A DNA stretch of 64,000 nt from Bettongia penicillata ogilbyi. Lineage: Eukaryota > Chordata > Mammalia > Diprotodontia > Potoroidae. Position numbers and translations under genes: made by a program. Below are positions 31,480 through 42,636 of the stretch, in pieces (positions within the stretch are counted from its first letter, which is position 1; each line of letters begins with the position of its first letter). Location: positions 5,844,373 to 5,908,372 of the forward strand of contig JAJHZJ010000061.1 in the NCBI GenBank assembly GCA_023548195.1. The letters are read 5' to 3'. The notes beneath the pieces were generated by a model. It was given only the letters and a program-made list of their open reading frames with translations. It made no database searches and was not told where the DNA came from.

Positions 31480-31680
31480 TCATTTCTTAGCAGTACCTTG
31501 GTTGTATTCCATTGTTGTCATCACTTCTCAGTACTACTACTTGTTTATATTTATGTTGTATATACTTATGTATAAATTTGTTTCCTTCATTAGAATGTAA
31601 GCTCCTTTCAAGTTTCATTCTTTGTACTTGTGTCCCCAGTGACATGGCACTTAATAAATGCTTGTGAACTGATTGATAAA
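31480..31680 (+). repeat. L2 3' end fragment
   Basis: TTAGAATGTAAGCTCCTTTC, TGTGTCCCCAGTGACATGGC and CACTTAATAAATGCTTGTGA. Confidence 0.65.
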
Positions 31681-31689
31681 AGAGTGACT

Positions 31690-32200
31690 TGAAACATATT
31701 CATGGGTCAATTTTTAAAGGGCTTGAAATGTCAATATAAAGTATCTGTATTTTATCCTAGAGGCATTAAGGAAGGCCAAGTTCAATCTTCTTGAGCATTG
31801 CAGTGTCATGTTCAGACCTATGCTTCAGATGTGTTAGTTGGACAACTGTCCATAGAGGAATGATTACAAAAAGGGGATACTAGAGTTAGGGAGCTACATT
31901 AGGAGGTTACTGCAATAAATCAGGAAGAAGATGAGTTAAGGGAATGGTTATGTAAAGAGAGAGAAGGGAACAGGTGTCTTGAGGTAGTAGGACTAAAACA
32001 ACTTGGCAACTGGATATGAGGGAACAAGGTAGGAAGAGTGAAGAGTCAAAGATGATTCTGAGGTTGTGAACTAAAATGATTAATGGACTGATGGAAGAAA
32101 AAGGGAAGATATAAAGGGGGGTGAGTTTAAGGGAGAAAATTCAGATACCCTGAATTTGAGATGACTATGGGACAACTAAGTAGAACTGTTCAGCAGGATG
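31690..32200 (-). repeat. L2 antisense fragment
   Basis: AGGAGGTTACTGCAATAAAT, a GGCAACTGGATATGAGGGAA segment, CAAAGATGATTCTGAGGTTG and ATACCCTGAATTTGAGATGA. Confidence 0.6.
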
Positions 32201-32209
32201 GTGGTGATG

Positions 32210-32460
32210 TGGTGATCTTCCTGATTTCCCACAAAACTCCATTTAAGGAGGGAGCCAAGGACATTCAGCTTCTCACTACTTAATTTGGTCTTCTCCATCA
32301 TATCCAGTCATAGGTTACCTTTCTTCCCCAACCGTTTTCAACTTCCTTTTGTGTGTTGTCTTCCCTCATTAGGACATAAACTCCTTGAGGGCAAAGAACC
32401 CAAGGAGCACAGTGCTATGCATATAGTAAGAACTTCATAAATGTTGACTGACTTACTGGA
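32210..32460 (+). repeat. L2 3' end
   Basis: GTTGTCTTCCCTCATTAGGA, CATAAACTCCTTGAGGGCAA and CTTCATAAATGTTGACTGAC. Confidence 0.7.
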
Positions 32461-32464
32461 ACTC

Positions 32465-32945
32465 AGGATTACATTAGCAAGTACCCTAGCACAGCCAGGA
32501 CGGCCCGCTAGCACAGACTCTTTGATCTACTTGATAAAGACAGCTTCAAAGGGGTTAACAATCCTTCTTTAATTAAACATACATATGTCATTCACTAGCT
32601 CAGAGGAAAGGTTGGCATGCTGAGTGTGGAGAAAATACAAACAGAGAAAATACAAGCAGAGAAATTAGCACAAAGATCAACAGACAGGGCTCCTACTGTC
32701 AGAACAAAGTAACACAACCATCTACATACACTACGAGATGGGGGAGCACCAACAACATTTGAGTAGTTAAAGGACTCAACAAACAGCTACTCTGAGTCCC
32801 ATCCAGAGAACCAAAAGGTCCTTCTCATAAGTGAACCCCCAGAGCAAAATACCACACTCCCAGTATATACAACAAAGACTCAGCCCCTGATTGGCTCAGA
32901 GCCAGCAGACACAAAACCTATGTGACTCAGCACAGCTGTGAATTA
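32465..32945 (-). repeat. Possible solo LTR or other unclassified element
   Basis: An about 480-bp block with a texture unlike the flanking L2. Read on the minus strand it holds CCAATCAGGGG (about 32896) and then TGTATATACTGGG (about 32870). This is a CCAAT-TATA-like arrangement followed by T-rich TTTTCTCTG repeats, as in a retroviral LTR. Clear TG...CA ends and a TSD could not be fixed and no viral coding sequence is present. Confidence 0.35.
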
Positions 32946-33530
32946 TCAGGGGTCAAAGGCTATCAATCCTTCAGATGTTTTCCATGAGCCTGGGGAACTG
33001 AACTCCAGAAAGAAAATAACAAAAAATCCCACTGTGCTTGGACTTACAAGGATATACATGAGGAAAGAGAATTTGCCAATTTGGGATCATCTGAATAGAA
33101 ACAAACTGATAGACTTTAATGAAATATAAGGGAGAATGAGAATGGGGACATGAATATTCTGAACTCTAAAATATCTCTGATAATAACCTCCTAACTTCCA
33201 TTTCTCCCTGCTCTGCCTTACTCATCCCATCCCTATTCTTCAACTGACCAAGCACCTCTACTGAAGAGACTCCTAACCTTCCTTTTTTCCGGAGGGAGGG
33301 GGGGAGGCGCGGCGGAGAGAGGACCAAGGGTCAAAAACCACTTTGGCCTATAGATAGACTTCCTTCTCAGAATAACTTTTTTTTAAATGCAACATTTCAG
33401 TTACAGTTCAGTAAAAACAAAACAAAGGTATAACTCTGCCCCCAACCAAGTCCAAAGACCCCCTAAAAATGTTACCATAGATCCCCTGAGGGGCTACAGA
33501 AAGAAGGCAAAGAACCCCTACTCTAGGTCC
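32946..33530. other. Unclassified, with a GC-rich patch at 33287-33322
   Basis: No gene was recognised. The patch (CCGGAGGGAGGGGGGGAGG then CGCGGCGGAG) stands out in AT-rich surroundings. Confidence 0.4.
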
Positions 33531-34227
33531 CTTCCATCTTTCCTCATCTGCCTACTATCAATCACCCCTACCTTAGCTTCTCTTTCCTCCCTTCACCATA
33601 CTGATTTTGTTGCTGACAATGAACCAAATACAATCTCCAGCTCTGAATCCTTTTGTCCCCTCATCACTGCACCTTGCCAAACTCCAGAACTGTGTTAACA
33701 CTACCACCTACCTTCTCTGTTCAAATTTTTATGCTACTAGATACTATAAGAAAGATCAGTAATTAATGTTTCCCTATGAAGTGGAAATGGCATGAATTAT
33801 ACATACTCTAAGAAAACAATTTTACAGTAATTTGGTGGGCACAAGTCTTATGACAACAAATTTTAATAGCCCTGGATCACTGTAATTCCCATTAAAATTG
33901 TTTAGAATGACTTCTTAGAATGCTATGCTTCCCTTACAAGACTTCAGAAAGGGCAGCTTTTGAAGGAAGATGATTTGTATTTGAAGTTTATAGGCTTTCT
34001 GTTTGAGCCTATGATTTTCAGATGCTGCTTATTTAAAGATTGTTTCTTGATGCCCATTAACCAGTTTGATAATTTTGTAGCAGGAAGCAATCTCAGAGAT
34101 CATTTGGTATAATAGTTTTCCTTTTTTGTTTCCAGTAGCGGAGTCCATCACTATTTAAATAAAACTTAAATGAAAATTTCAGTCAAGTATTTTAAAATTA
34201 CTGTGAGATGCCTACTATTAGTGAAAC
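33531..34227. other. Unclassified; possible L2 ORF trace then AT-rich intron
   Basis: A pyrimidine-rich block at 33530-33710 is L2-like but weak. The rest is unassigned. Confidence 0.35.
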
Positions 34228-34425
34228 ATTTTCTTAGATCACAAATTTCAAGTTACAAAGCAGTTCAGAGATCAACTAATCCAACTCCCTTATTTTACAG
34301 ATGATGAATCTGAATCTTAGAGAGGGTTAACTAACTTGCCCAACACTACAGAGGAAGTAAATGGCAGAGCTGGGACTGGAAGTCAACTATGTAATCCAGC
34401 TTTAAACTCTTTGTTTTTTCCATGA
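34228..34425 (-). repeat. MIR-type SINE
   Basis: CAGTTCAGAGATCAACTAAT, CTTATTTTACAGATGATGAA, GGGTTAACTAACTTGCCCAA and GTAAATGGCAGAGCTGGGAC. Confidence 0.8.
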
Positions 34426-34499
34426 TTATCACACTGACTCCAAATAACATAGCAATGATTTTTTGAAAGTGAAGTTAAAAGAGCTCCTCTTACATGATT

Positions 34500-34835
34500 A
34501 CAAAATTCAAACAATATCTACCATATCCTACCTATGATTAGACAAGTTGCTTAACCTCCCTGGTCTCATTTTTTCCTCTGTTAAAATTGTTATTTCCGTG
34601 TTTGTCCTTCGTTCTCAAAAAGGATCATGACATCAAGATGATGTTGCAGTTGACTTTGATTTGAGTAAGAGAGGGCTGTGCAAAGCTACCAGTTTCACTT
34701 TCTCCTCTAGAGTCATCTGGGTCCAGTGGCCTGATATTCATCAGGATGACTGAAGATGGCCCTGAATGCAAGACTGGGCTAAATAACCTCTACATTTTCT
34801 TCCAACTCTAAATCTACAATCCTGTGATCATATGA
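34500..34835 (+). repeat. MIR split by an RTE-tailed SINE
   Basis: MIR blocks 34530-34590 (AGACAAGTTGCTTAACCTCC) and 34765-34832 (CTTCCAACTCTAAATCTACA) are collinear once 34592-34763 is removed. The inserted piece is antisense (GTTTGTCCTTCGTTCTCAAA, GAGAGGGCTGTGCAAAG). Confidence 0.7.
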
Positions 34836-35284
34836 GTGTACTTTCATTTCTTCCAAATTCCTCCTTAATTTCAAATTCCTTTAGCAAAACATGGAAATGA
34901 TCTGATTGCTTTCCCCTCCTACCCCACTCTTTTACACAACCAACGGAAGTCAATGGAGAGTAAAGAGGCAGAAGCAAAATGAGTAATCCAGAATTCCAAG
35001 AAGGTTCCTCCATTTCCAGAATGTGCCTAATTTTAGCCTTCAAAGAGTCTCAAAGGGAAGTAGATGATAGCTCCCTGACTGTCCTTTATTACCTTAGGCT
35101 CCAAAGTTATTTTATAACTTTGGGACCAAACATCTGTACCAATTACTCTTATGAATGTCATGGACATTAGTCACTGCAACTAATCCTATGTGACCCATTT
35201 CAACCTCTCTCCTAAGACTGAGTTTATTCAGCATTACCTTTGACTAAAGAAAGTACTGTGTAGACACAAAGAGAATCAAACAGT
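34836..35284. other. Unclassified intron sequence
   Basis: Nothing was recognised. Confidence 0.4.
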
Positions 35285-35430
35285 GGAACAAACCCTGGAA
35301 AAGGAGTCCAAAGACTTGAGAACTAATCCCAACTCAACCACAAACTATGTGACTAACCTTCCACAGGTCACTTGACTATCTTAGATTCCTAATCATCTCT
35401 AAGTTTCTTCCATTTTCATATTCTGTAATT
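35285..35430 (+). repeat. MIR fragment
   Basis: GGAGTCCAAAGACTTGAGAA, CACAAACTATGTGACTAACC and TTCCATTTTCATATTCTGTA. Confidence 0.6.
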
Positions 35431-35919
35431 CTGTAGAAAAATAAGGGCTCATCCCTCAAGACACAGATTACCAACAACATTCCTAAAACATGATGCCCAG
35501 AATTGACCACAATACTCCAGATATGACCTACATAGAAGATGGTAGAAGAGATTATCACCTCCATCTTTCTTGACATGATGCTTCTAAGCATGCAGTCTAA
35601 AATTATATTATTTTCTAGGCTTCCATATCACACGTCTCTCACTGAACTTTCAGGCTACTAAAACATTCAGATCTTTTTTTCATAGGGAATATCTACTAAT
35701 CACTTCACCATTGTATGCCTGTGAAGTTGATTTCTCTTAACCCAAATATACATCTTTAAATATGTCACTATAAAATTTCAGATTATATTGGATCCATTTC
35801 TCTTCCTGACAACATCTTTTTGAATGATGATTCTGTCACACCAAGTATTGGGTATCACTATATGCAAATCTGATAAGCACACCACTTATGTCTTGAACCA
35901 AGCAATTAACTAAAATGTT

Positions 35920-36235
35920 GTATAACTATGACAATATAAATTGGGGGAACAAAAAAAATCCTGAATTCTATGAAATTTTAATGACCAAGATTGACTCCAA
36001 GAGAGAAATGAGATAACATACCTCCTTCCCTTCTCAAAAATTTGGAAGACTAAAGATATGGAATATTTCATAGATTGTCAAATTAACTGATATGTTGGTT
36101 AATTTTGCTGAACTGCTTTTTTCTTTCTCCTTATTCTTTGGTACTCTTTTTGAGTAAGGGAGAAGTAAAAGAAGTAATTGAAAATGAGAGCTAAGTTTAA
36201 AAAAAAAATCAATAAAATAAAAATGCTGAGTAGCA
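35920..36235 (+). repeat. L1 3' end inserted in L3
   Basis: AATGACCAAGATTGACTCCA, TTAATTTTGCTGAACTGCTT and an A-rich end near 36205-36225. Confidence 0.7.
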
Positions 36236-36237
36236 TA

Positions 36238-36490
36238 AGACTTGCAGTAGCTAATGGTGCAGTGGAGAGAATGACAGACCTAGAGTCAGGAAATCCCTGA
36301 GTTCAAATCCAGCCTCAGATACTTACTAGCTATGTGACCCAGGGCAAGTTGTTTAACCCTGTCTTCCTTAGTTTCTCCATCTATAAAATGAGTTAGAGAA
36401 GGAAATGGAAAACCACTCCAGTATCTCTGCCAAAATAACTTCAAATGGGGTTACAAAGGGTCAGACATAACTGAACAAGAACAGAGCCTT
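36238..36490 (+). repeat. tRNA-derived SINE with RTE-like tail
   Basis: CCTAGAGTCAGGAAATCCCT, TAGCTATGTGACCCAGGGCA, GGAAAACCACTCCAGTATCT and GGGTCAGACATAACTGAACA. Confidence 0.85.
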
Positions 36491-36704
36491 CAAGCATCCC
36501 AAAACAATTTTTTATCCAGGTTAATATCCCAAGTGTACTTTTTTTATTTCATCAGTTCTGAATCCACCTAATTATTTTATCTTTCTATTCTGACTGTGTT
36601 AATCTGTGACAGACTGTCATGTGACAGACTATCAAATGGCTTCCTAAAAATCTGGCTACATCAATTCACATTCAGTCCTCTAATCTCAAAACCCTATCAA
36701 TAAC

Positions 36705-37095
36705 ATTAGTAATAACTGACATTTACACAGCACTTTAAGTTTCATAAAGTGTTTAACACATACCATTTTATTTGAGTACCACAATTACCCGGGAAGACAA
36801 GTACTAAAGACATTATGCCTGTTTTATGGATGAGGAAAAGAAAATGTAACTTTAAAAGGTTAGATGATTTGTCCAAGTTGACACAGTACTAGTAAGGATT
36901 CAAACCTAGTATCTACCTGCTATACAACAGTTGCTCTAACAACTTACGCCTGGCTCCTCACAGCAACCCTGTGGAATATACAGTGCAAGTACTATCTTCA
37001 TTTCATAGATGAGGAAATTGAGTTTCTGAGAAGTAAAATGATTGGGTTGTAGCCACATATCACCTCAGGTGGTATATGAATCCAGGTTCAAGAGT
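36705..37095 (-). repeat. Two adjacent MIR copies
   Basis: First: CATTTACACAGCACTTTAAG to TTTGTCCAAGTTGACACAGT. Second (from about 36955): CATTTCATAGATGAGGAAAT to TGAATCCAGGTTCAAGAG. Confidence 0.7.
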
Positions 37096-37402
37096 AACTC
37101 ATCTTAATTTTCCTTTTTCCTCTCCCTACCTATAGAGTACATACCTTCAGGAAAGAGATAAATGACCTATAATCATGCATATTTTGAAAATTGTAGACTA
37201 TTAAGAAAGAATAAAAAATAGTGTAGCTCTTCTTAAGTCTAAAAAACTTAGAAGTTTAAGAAATTAATCCTTTTATAAGTCTATATGAAGTAGGAAATGC
37301 TAACCTTGCTAGAAATGCAGAATATTTATTAGTTTTTATAAAACACATATTGTACATATTATATAAATATATAATATATAACGTATCATATAACATATAA
37401 CA
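37096..37402. other. Unclassified AT-rich intron sequence
   Basis: Ends in a TATA-rich low-complexity run at about 37340-37400. Confidence 0.45.
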
Positions 37403-37665
37403 GGGGCAGCTAGGTGACACAGAAGATTAGAGTCCCAGATTTGGAGTAAGAAAAACCTGAGCTCAAATCCAGCCTTGGACACTAACTAGTTATACGACCT
37501 TAAACAAATCACTTAACCTGTTTGACTAAGTTTCTCATCTGTAAAATGGGGATAATAATAGCATCTACCTCTCAAGTGAATATCAAGTAAGATAACATTT
37601 GTAAAGCACTTAGCACAGTGCTTGGCACAGAGTATGTGCTATATAAATGTGAGCTATTATTGTTA
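37403..37665 (+). repeat. tRNA-derived SINE with L2-like tail
   Basis: GGGGCAGCTAGGTGACACAG, a CTGAGCTCAAATCCAGCCTT segment, TTCTCATCTGTAAAATGGGG and CACTTAGCACAGTGCTTGGC. Confidence 0.85.
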
Positions 37666-37797
37666 TAAAGATAGCACATTTTATTTAGAAATAACTGTCC
37701 TAAGTCAGTATTTAAGAAACAAAGGTCAATGAAGAAATTCAATGAGCCCTTCTGATAAGTGAGGGTCACTGTGAATGATTAGAAAAAGTTTTACCTC

Positions 37798-40700
37798 CCC
37801 CTCTCTGAACTTGATAAATCTAACCTCAAAATAAATAAGAAAGAGGTTAAGGAGGTAAATAAAACTCTGGATAAGGTAGATATGATAGATCTCTGGAGAA
37901 AACTGAATGGGAATAGGAAGGAATATACCTTTATCTCAGTGGTACATGGCACATTTACAAAAACTGACCACGTACTAGGACATAAAAACCTCACAATCCA
38001 GTGCAGAAAGGCAGAGACAATCAATGCATCCTTCTCAGATCATAATGCAATAAAAATAATATGTAATAAAAGGACATGAAAAGATAAACCAAAAATCAAT
38101 TGGAAACTAAATAATCTAATCCTAAAGAAGGAATGGGTTAAAGAAGAAATCATAGAAACAATCAACAACTTCATTCAAGAGAATGACAATAATGAGACAA
38201 CCTACCAAATCTTATGGGATACTGCAAAAGCAGTTCTTAGGGGAAGTTTTATATCTTTGAATGCCTACATAAATAAAATAGAGAAAGAGGAGATCAATGA
38301 CTTGGGTATGCAGCTGAAAAAGCTAGAATAAGAACAAACTGAAAATCCCCAAGTTAATACCAAATTAGAAATACTGAAAACCAAAGGAGAGATTAATAAA
38401 ATTGAAATTGAGAAAACTACTGAATTAATAAATAAAACCAAGAGTTGGTTTTATGAAAAAACTAATAAAATTGATAACCTTTGGTCAATTTGATTTAAAA
38501 AACGAAAGAAGAAAATCAAATTACTAATATCAAAAATGAAAGGGGTGAACTCACCTCCAATGAGGAGGAAATTAAAATAATAATTAGAAATTACTTTGCC
38601 CAACTTTATGCCCACAAATTCAATAATCTAAATGAGATGGGTGAGTATTTTAAAAAATATAAATTGCCCAGATTGACAGAAGAGGAAGTTGAATACTTAA
38701 ATGACCCCATCTCAGAAAAAGAAATTGAGCAAGCCATCAATGAACTCCCTAGTTAAAAATCTCCAGGGCCAGATGTATTAACAAGTGAATTCTATCAAAC
38801 ATTTAAAGAAGAGTTAATTCCAATATTATATAGACTATTTTTGAAAATTGGGGAAGAAGCAGTCCTCCCAAATTCTATGATACAAACATGGTTTTGATAC
38901 CTAAACCAGGAAGAGACACAACAAAGAAGGAAAATTATAGCCAATTTCTCTAATGAATATAGATGCAAAAATTTTAAATAAGATTTTAGCAAAACAAATA
39001 CAGCATCTCATCACGAGAATAACACATTATGATCAGGTAGGATTCATACCAGGAATGCAGGGCTGGTTCAATATTAGGAAAACTATTAGCATTATAGATC
39101 ATAACAACAAAACTAACAAAAACCACATGATTATCTCAATAGGTACAGAAAAAGCTTTCGACAAAATACAGCACACATTCCTATTAAAAACATTGGAGAA
39201 CACAGGAATAAAGGGAACTTTCCATAAAATAACAAGCAGTATCTACCTAAAACCTTCAACAAGCATTATATGCAATGGGGATAAGCTAGATGCATTTCCA
39301 ATAAGATCAGGGGTGAAACAAGGATATCCATTATCACCACTATTATTCAATATGGCACTAGAAATGTTAGCTGTAGCAATTAGGCAAGATAAAGAAATTG
39401 AAGGAATAAGAATAGGCAAACAAGAAACTAAGTTATCACTCTTTGCAGATGATATGATGATATACTTAAGAGAATCCCACCTGAAATAATCCCACTACTT
39501 GAAATAATAAGCAATTTTGGCAAAACTGCAGGTTTCAAAATAAACCTGCACAAATCTTCTGCCTTCCTATATATTAGTAACAAAGTCCAACAGCAAGAGA
39601 TAGAGAAATCCCATTTAAAGCTAGGGTAGACACCATAAAATACTTGGGAGTTTACCTGCCAAAACAAATCCAGGGACTATATGAACACAATTACAAGACA
39701 CTTTTTGCATAAATAAAGTCAGATTTAAGTGAAAAAACATCAGTTGCTCATGGGTAGGCTGAGCCAATATAATAAAAATGACAATTCTACCTAAATTAAT
39801 TTACTTATTTAGTGCCATACCAATTAAACTATCAGATAATTATTTTCTAGAGTTGGATAAAATAATATCAAAACTCATCTGGAAGAACAAAAGGTCCAGA
39901 ATATCAGAGAGACTAATGAAAAGAAATGCTAGGGAAGGAGGCCTAGCGCTACCAGATCTCAAATTGTACTATAAAGCAGCAATTATCAAAACCACTTAGT
40001 ACTGGCTAAGAAACAGAAGGGTAGACAAGTGGAATAGACTTGGCACTCAAGACATAGTAGGCAAGGAATATAGCAACCTCCTGTTTGATAAACCCAAGGA
40101 CCCCAGCTTCTGGGATAAGAATTCACTGTTCGACAAAAATTGCTGGTAAAAATGGTTAACAGTGTGGCAGAAACTAGGCATAGACCCATGCCTGACATCA
40201 TACACAAGAATAAAGTCCAAATGGGTACATGATCTAGGTATAAAGATTGATACCATGGACAAACTGGAGGAGCAAGTAATAGTGTATTTATCAGACATAT
40301 GGAGAAGGGAAGAATTTTTTACTAAGGAAGAGATAGAAAGCATTATGAAATGCAAGATACATAACTTTGATTACATTAAACTGAAAAGTTTTTGCACAAC
40401 CAAACCCAATACAACCAAAATTCAGAGGGATGTAGTAAATTCGGAAAGAATTTTTACAGTTAATCTCGGGGATAAAGGCCTCATTTCTGGAATATATAGA
40501 GGCCTCAGTCAAATGTACAAAAATACAAGTCATTCCCCAATTGATAAATGGTCAAAGGACAGTTTTCAATAAGCAGTTTTCAGAGGAAGAAATTAAAGAT
40601 ATCTATAATCATATGAAAAAATGCTCTAAATCACTTTTGAATAGAGAGATGCAAATCAAAACAACTCTGAGGTACCACACCACACCTACTGGCAAACATG

Positions 40701-41069
40701 ACAGAACAGGAAAATGATAAATGCTGGAGAGTTGGAACACTAATTCATTGTTGGTGGAGCTGTGTGCTCATCCAACCATTCTGCAGAGCGATTTGGAACT
40801 ATGCCCAAAGGGCTACAAAAATGTGCATCCCCTTTGACCCAGCAATATCGCTTCTAGGACTGTATCCCCAAGAGATCATAAAAATGGGAAAGGGACCCAC
40901 ATGTACAAAAATACTTATAGTAGCACTCTTTGTAGTTGCCAAAAACTGGAAATCAAGGGGATGCCCATCAACTGGGGAATGGCTGAATAAACTGTGGTAT
41001 ATGAATGTAATGGACTACTATTGCACCATAAGAAATGATGAACAAGAAGACTTCAGAGAGGCCTTATAA
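37798..41069 (+). pseudogene. L1 ORF2 remnant (endonuclease C-terminus, RT, Cys-rich end)
   Basis: L1 ORF2 nicks DNA and reverse-transcribes L1 RNA at the nick. Frame 37798-38079 keeps the end of the endonuclease (SDHNAIKI) before a TGA. Frame 38953-39489 (178 codons) covers much of the RT domain with the [15 protein letters not shown] block, PLSPLLFN and catalytic FADD (39442-39453). The usual motif A IDAEKAFD reads IGTEKAFD, so the catalytic Asp is lost. Later frames 39778-39999, 40162-40572 and 40698-41069 carry thumb and C-terminal parts, including a shortened Cys-rich CWRVGTLIHCWW segment. It is dead as an enzyme. Confidence 0.92.
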
Positions 41070-41556
41070 GGAAGGACTTATATGATCTGATGCTGAGCGA
41101 AAGGAGTAGAACCAGGAGAACTTTGTGCACAGCAACAACTACAGTGTGCGAGAGTTTTTTCTGGTAGACCCAGAACTTTGTAATAACACAAGAACTTAAA
41201 AAATAATAATAATAAAAATAATTCTCAATGGATTTCTAAGGCAAAATGCCTTCCACATTCAGAGAAAGAACTATGGAATTCATTTGCAGAATGTAGTAGA
41301 TCATGTTTGTATATATGTGTGTGTGTGTGTATGTGTGTGTGTATTATGTTTTGATTTGTTATATGATTTCTTCCATTTATTTTAGTTCATCTGTACAGCA
41401 TGACTAGTGAAAACGTATTCAATAGGAAAGTATATGTAGATCCTATATAGAATTGTATGGTGTCTTAGGGAGGGAGGGGAGATGGGGGGATGGATGAGGG
41501 GGGTAAAAATCTAAGCTTTTTGGTAGTGATTATAGAACATCAAGTAAATAAATAAA
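37798..41556 (+). mobile_element. 5'-truncated L1 with perfect TSD
   Basis: A marsupial-type L1 running from inside the ORF2 endonuclease domain to the 3' UTR and an AAATAAATAAA-type tail. It is flanked by the perfect 17-bp duplication AGAAAAAGTTTTACCTC (37781-37797 and 41557-41573). The left junction GATT|AGAAAA fits the L1 endonuclease preference. It lies antisense to PDS5B. The 3' UTR holds a (TG)n tract at about 41307-41342. Confidence 0.92.
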
Positions 41557-41589
41557 AGAAAAAGTTTTACCTCTTAGCATTACCCTACC

Positions 41590-42400
41590 TGTGTATTTTG
41601 CAAAACCTAAGTCTTATGAGAAGAAACTTACTACTTCTCAAGGCACCATTTTCTACATTTAGACAGTTCTCATTATTAGGAAGAACTTACTTACAGTCTT
41701 GTATTATTGCAAACCTAAATCAGATACTCTTGAACTTTCACCTATCATATCTATTTCTACCTCTTCAGTGACTAGTAAAATAAAAACCTTAATCTACATG
41801 ACAACTCTCCAAATACTCAAACAACTATCATATAAATCTCTCCTTAAGACTTAAATAATCCTGGTTCCTCCAATTTACCTTAATATGGCATAATCTCTTT
41901 TGTTTTTGAAAGTGGGGCCCCTATCTCAGCTAGGCCTGGAAGTGCAGTGGCCACTCAGGGACCTAATCCCACTACCAATCAGCATGGAAGTTTTGACCTG
42001 CTCCATTTTCCACTCTCCTTAGGTAACCAGGTAGTCCTCCATAACCAGAGGCTCCTTAGAATTGCAAAGTGCTAGCACAATGTATGAGATATAGTAGGCA
42101 CTATATTAAAGTTAGCTATTATTATTGTTCTTGCATTGTTGCCAGACTTAATGTGTCTAATTAGTTTAACCCCACTGCAACAACTCCAGAGTTCAAATGA
42201 TCAATTCATCAGCCTCAGACTCAGCAAAGCAAGCCATCACACCCAATAATAGGGAATAATTTTAATGTTCTTTCTCTTCCTGGTCACTCTATAACTTATC
42301 AAGCGGCTTCCAAAAATGTGGCATCTAGAACTGAATATGATACTCCAGATATAATCTAAACAAAACATATTTGGAAATATCACCTCGCTAGTCCTGGACA
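41590..42400 (-). repeat. CR1/L3 antisense fragments
   Basis: TTTAGACAGTTCTCATTATT, AGGAAGAACTTACTTACAG and, later, ATGATACTCCAGATATAATC. These lie in CR1/L3 3' order with a gap. Confidence 0.5.
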
Positions 42401-42408
42401 AAATGGTT

Positions 42409-42448
42409 GGATAGATGGATGGATGGACGGATGGATGGATGCATGGAT
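42409..42448. repeat. (GGAT)n simple repeat
   Basis: GGATAGATGGATGGATGGAC and following units, mildly interrupted. Confidence 0.95.
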
Positions 42449-42449
42449 G

Positions 42450-42560
42450 AAAAAGTATGCTTACATACGCCAAACACTGTGCTAATGGCTGGGAAAAGAA
42501 ATACAAAAACAGTCCCTGACTTCAAGGACCTTATAGTCTAGTAATGGAAAACAACATAGA
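42450..42560 (-). repeat. L2 3' end fragment
   Basis: CCAAACACTGTGCTAATGGC, CAGTCCCTGACTTCAAGGAC. Confidence 0.6.
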
Positions 42561-42636
42561 CAGGGAAGTGGTGTGGCCAGGGAAGGAGTTTTGGAAAGAC
42601 ACAGAAATGATGAGTAGAGTCACATAAGGCAATTTG

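Larger units (their letters stand above)
35440..36700 (-). repeat. CR1/L3 antisense copy, interrupted twice
   Basis: GACCACAATACTCCAGATAT, GTGAAGTTGATTTCTCTTAA, CTGTCACACCAAGTATTGGG and TATGCAAATCTGATAAGCAC are conserved reverse CR1/L3 blocks. The copy resumes at 36480 with CAGTTCTGAATCCACCTAAT after an L1 3' end and a SINE. Confidence 0.75.

Noticed and set aside
37798..41556. L1 RT region as a possible functional host gene
   Set aside because: Multiple stops, lost catalytic Asp, 5' truncation and a clear TSD show an inactive retrotransposon.
42409..42448. Short regular repeats that might look like a CRISPR array
   Set aside because: Simple (GGAT)n microsatellite in a vertebrate intron; no spacer structure.
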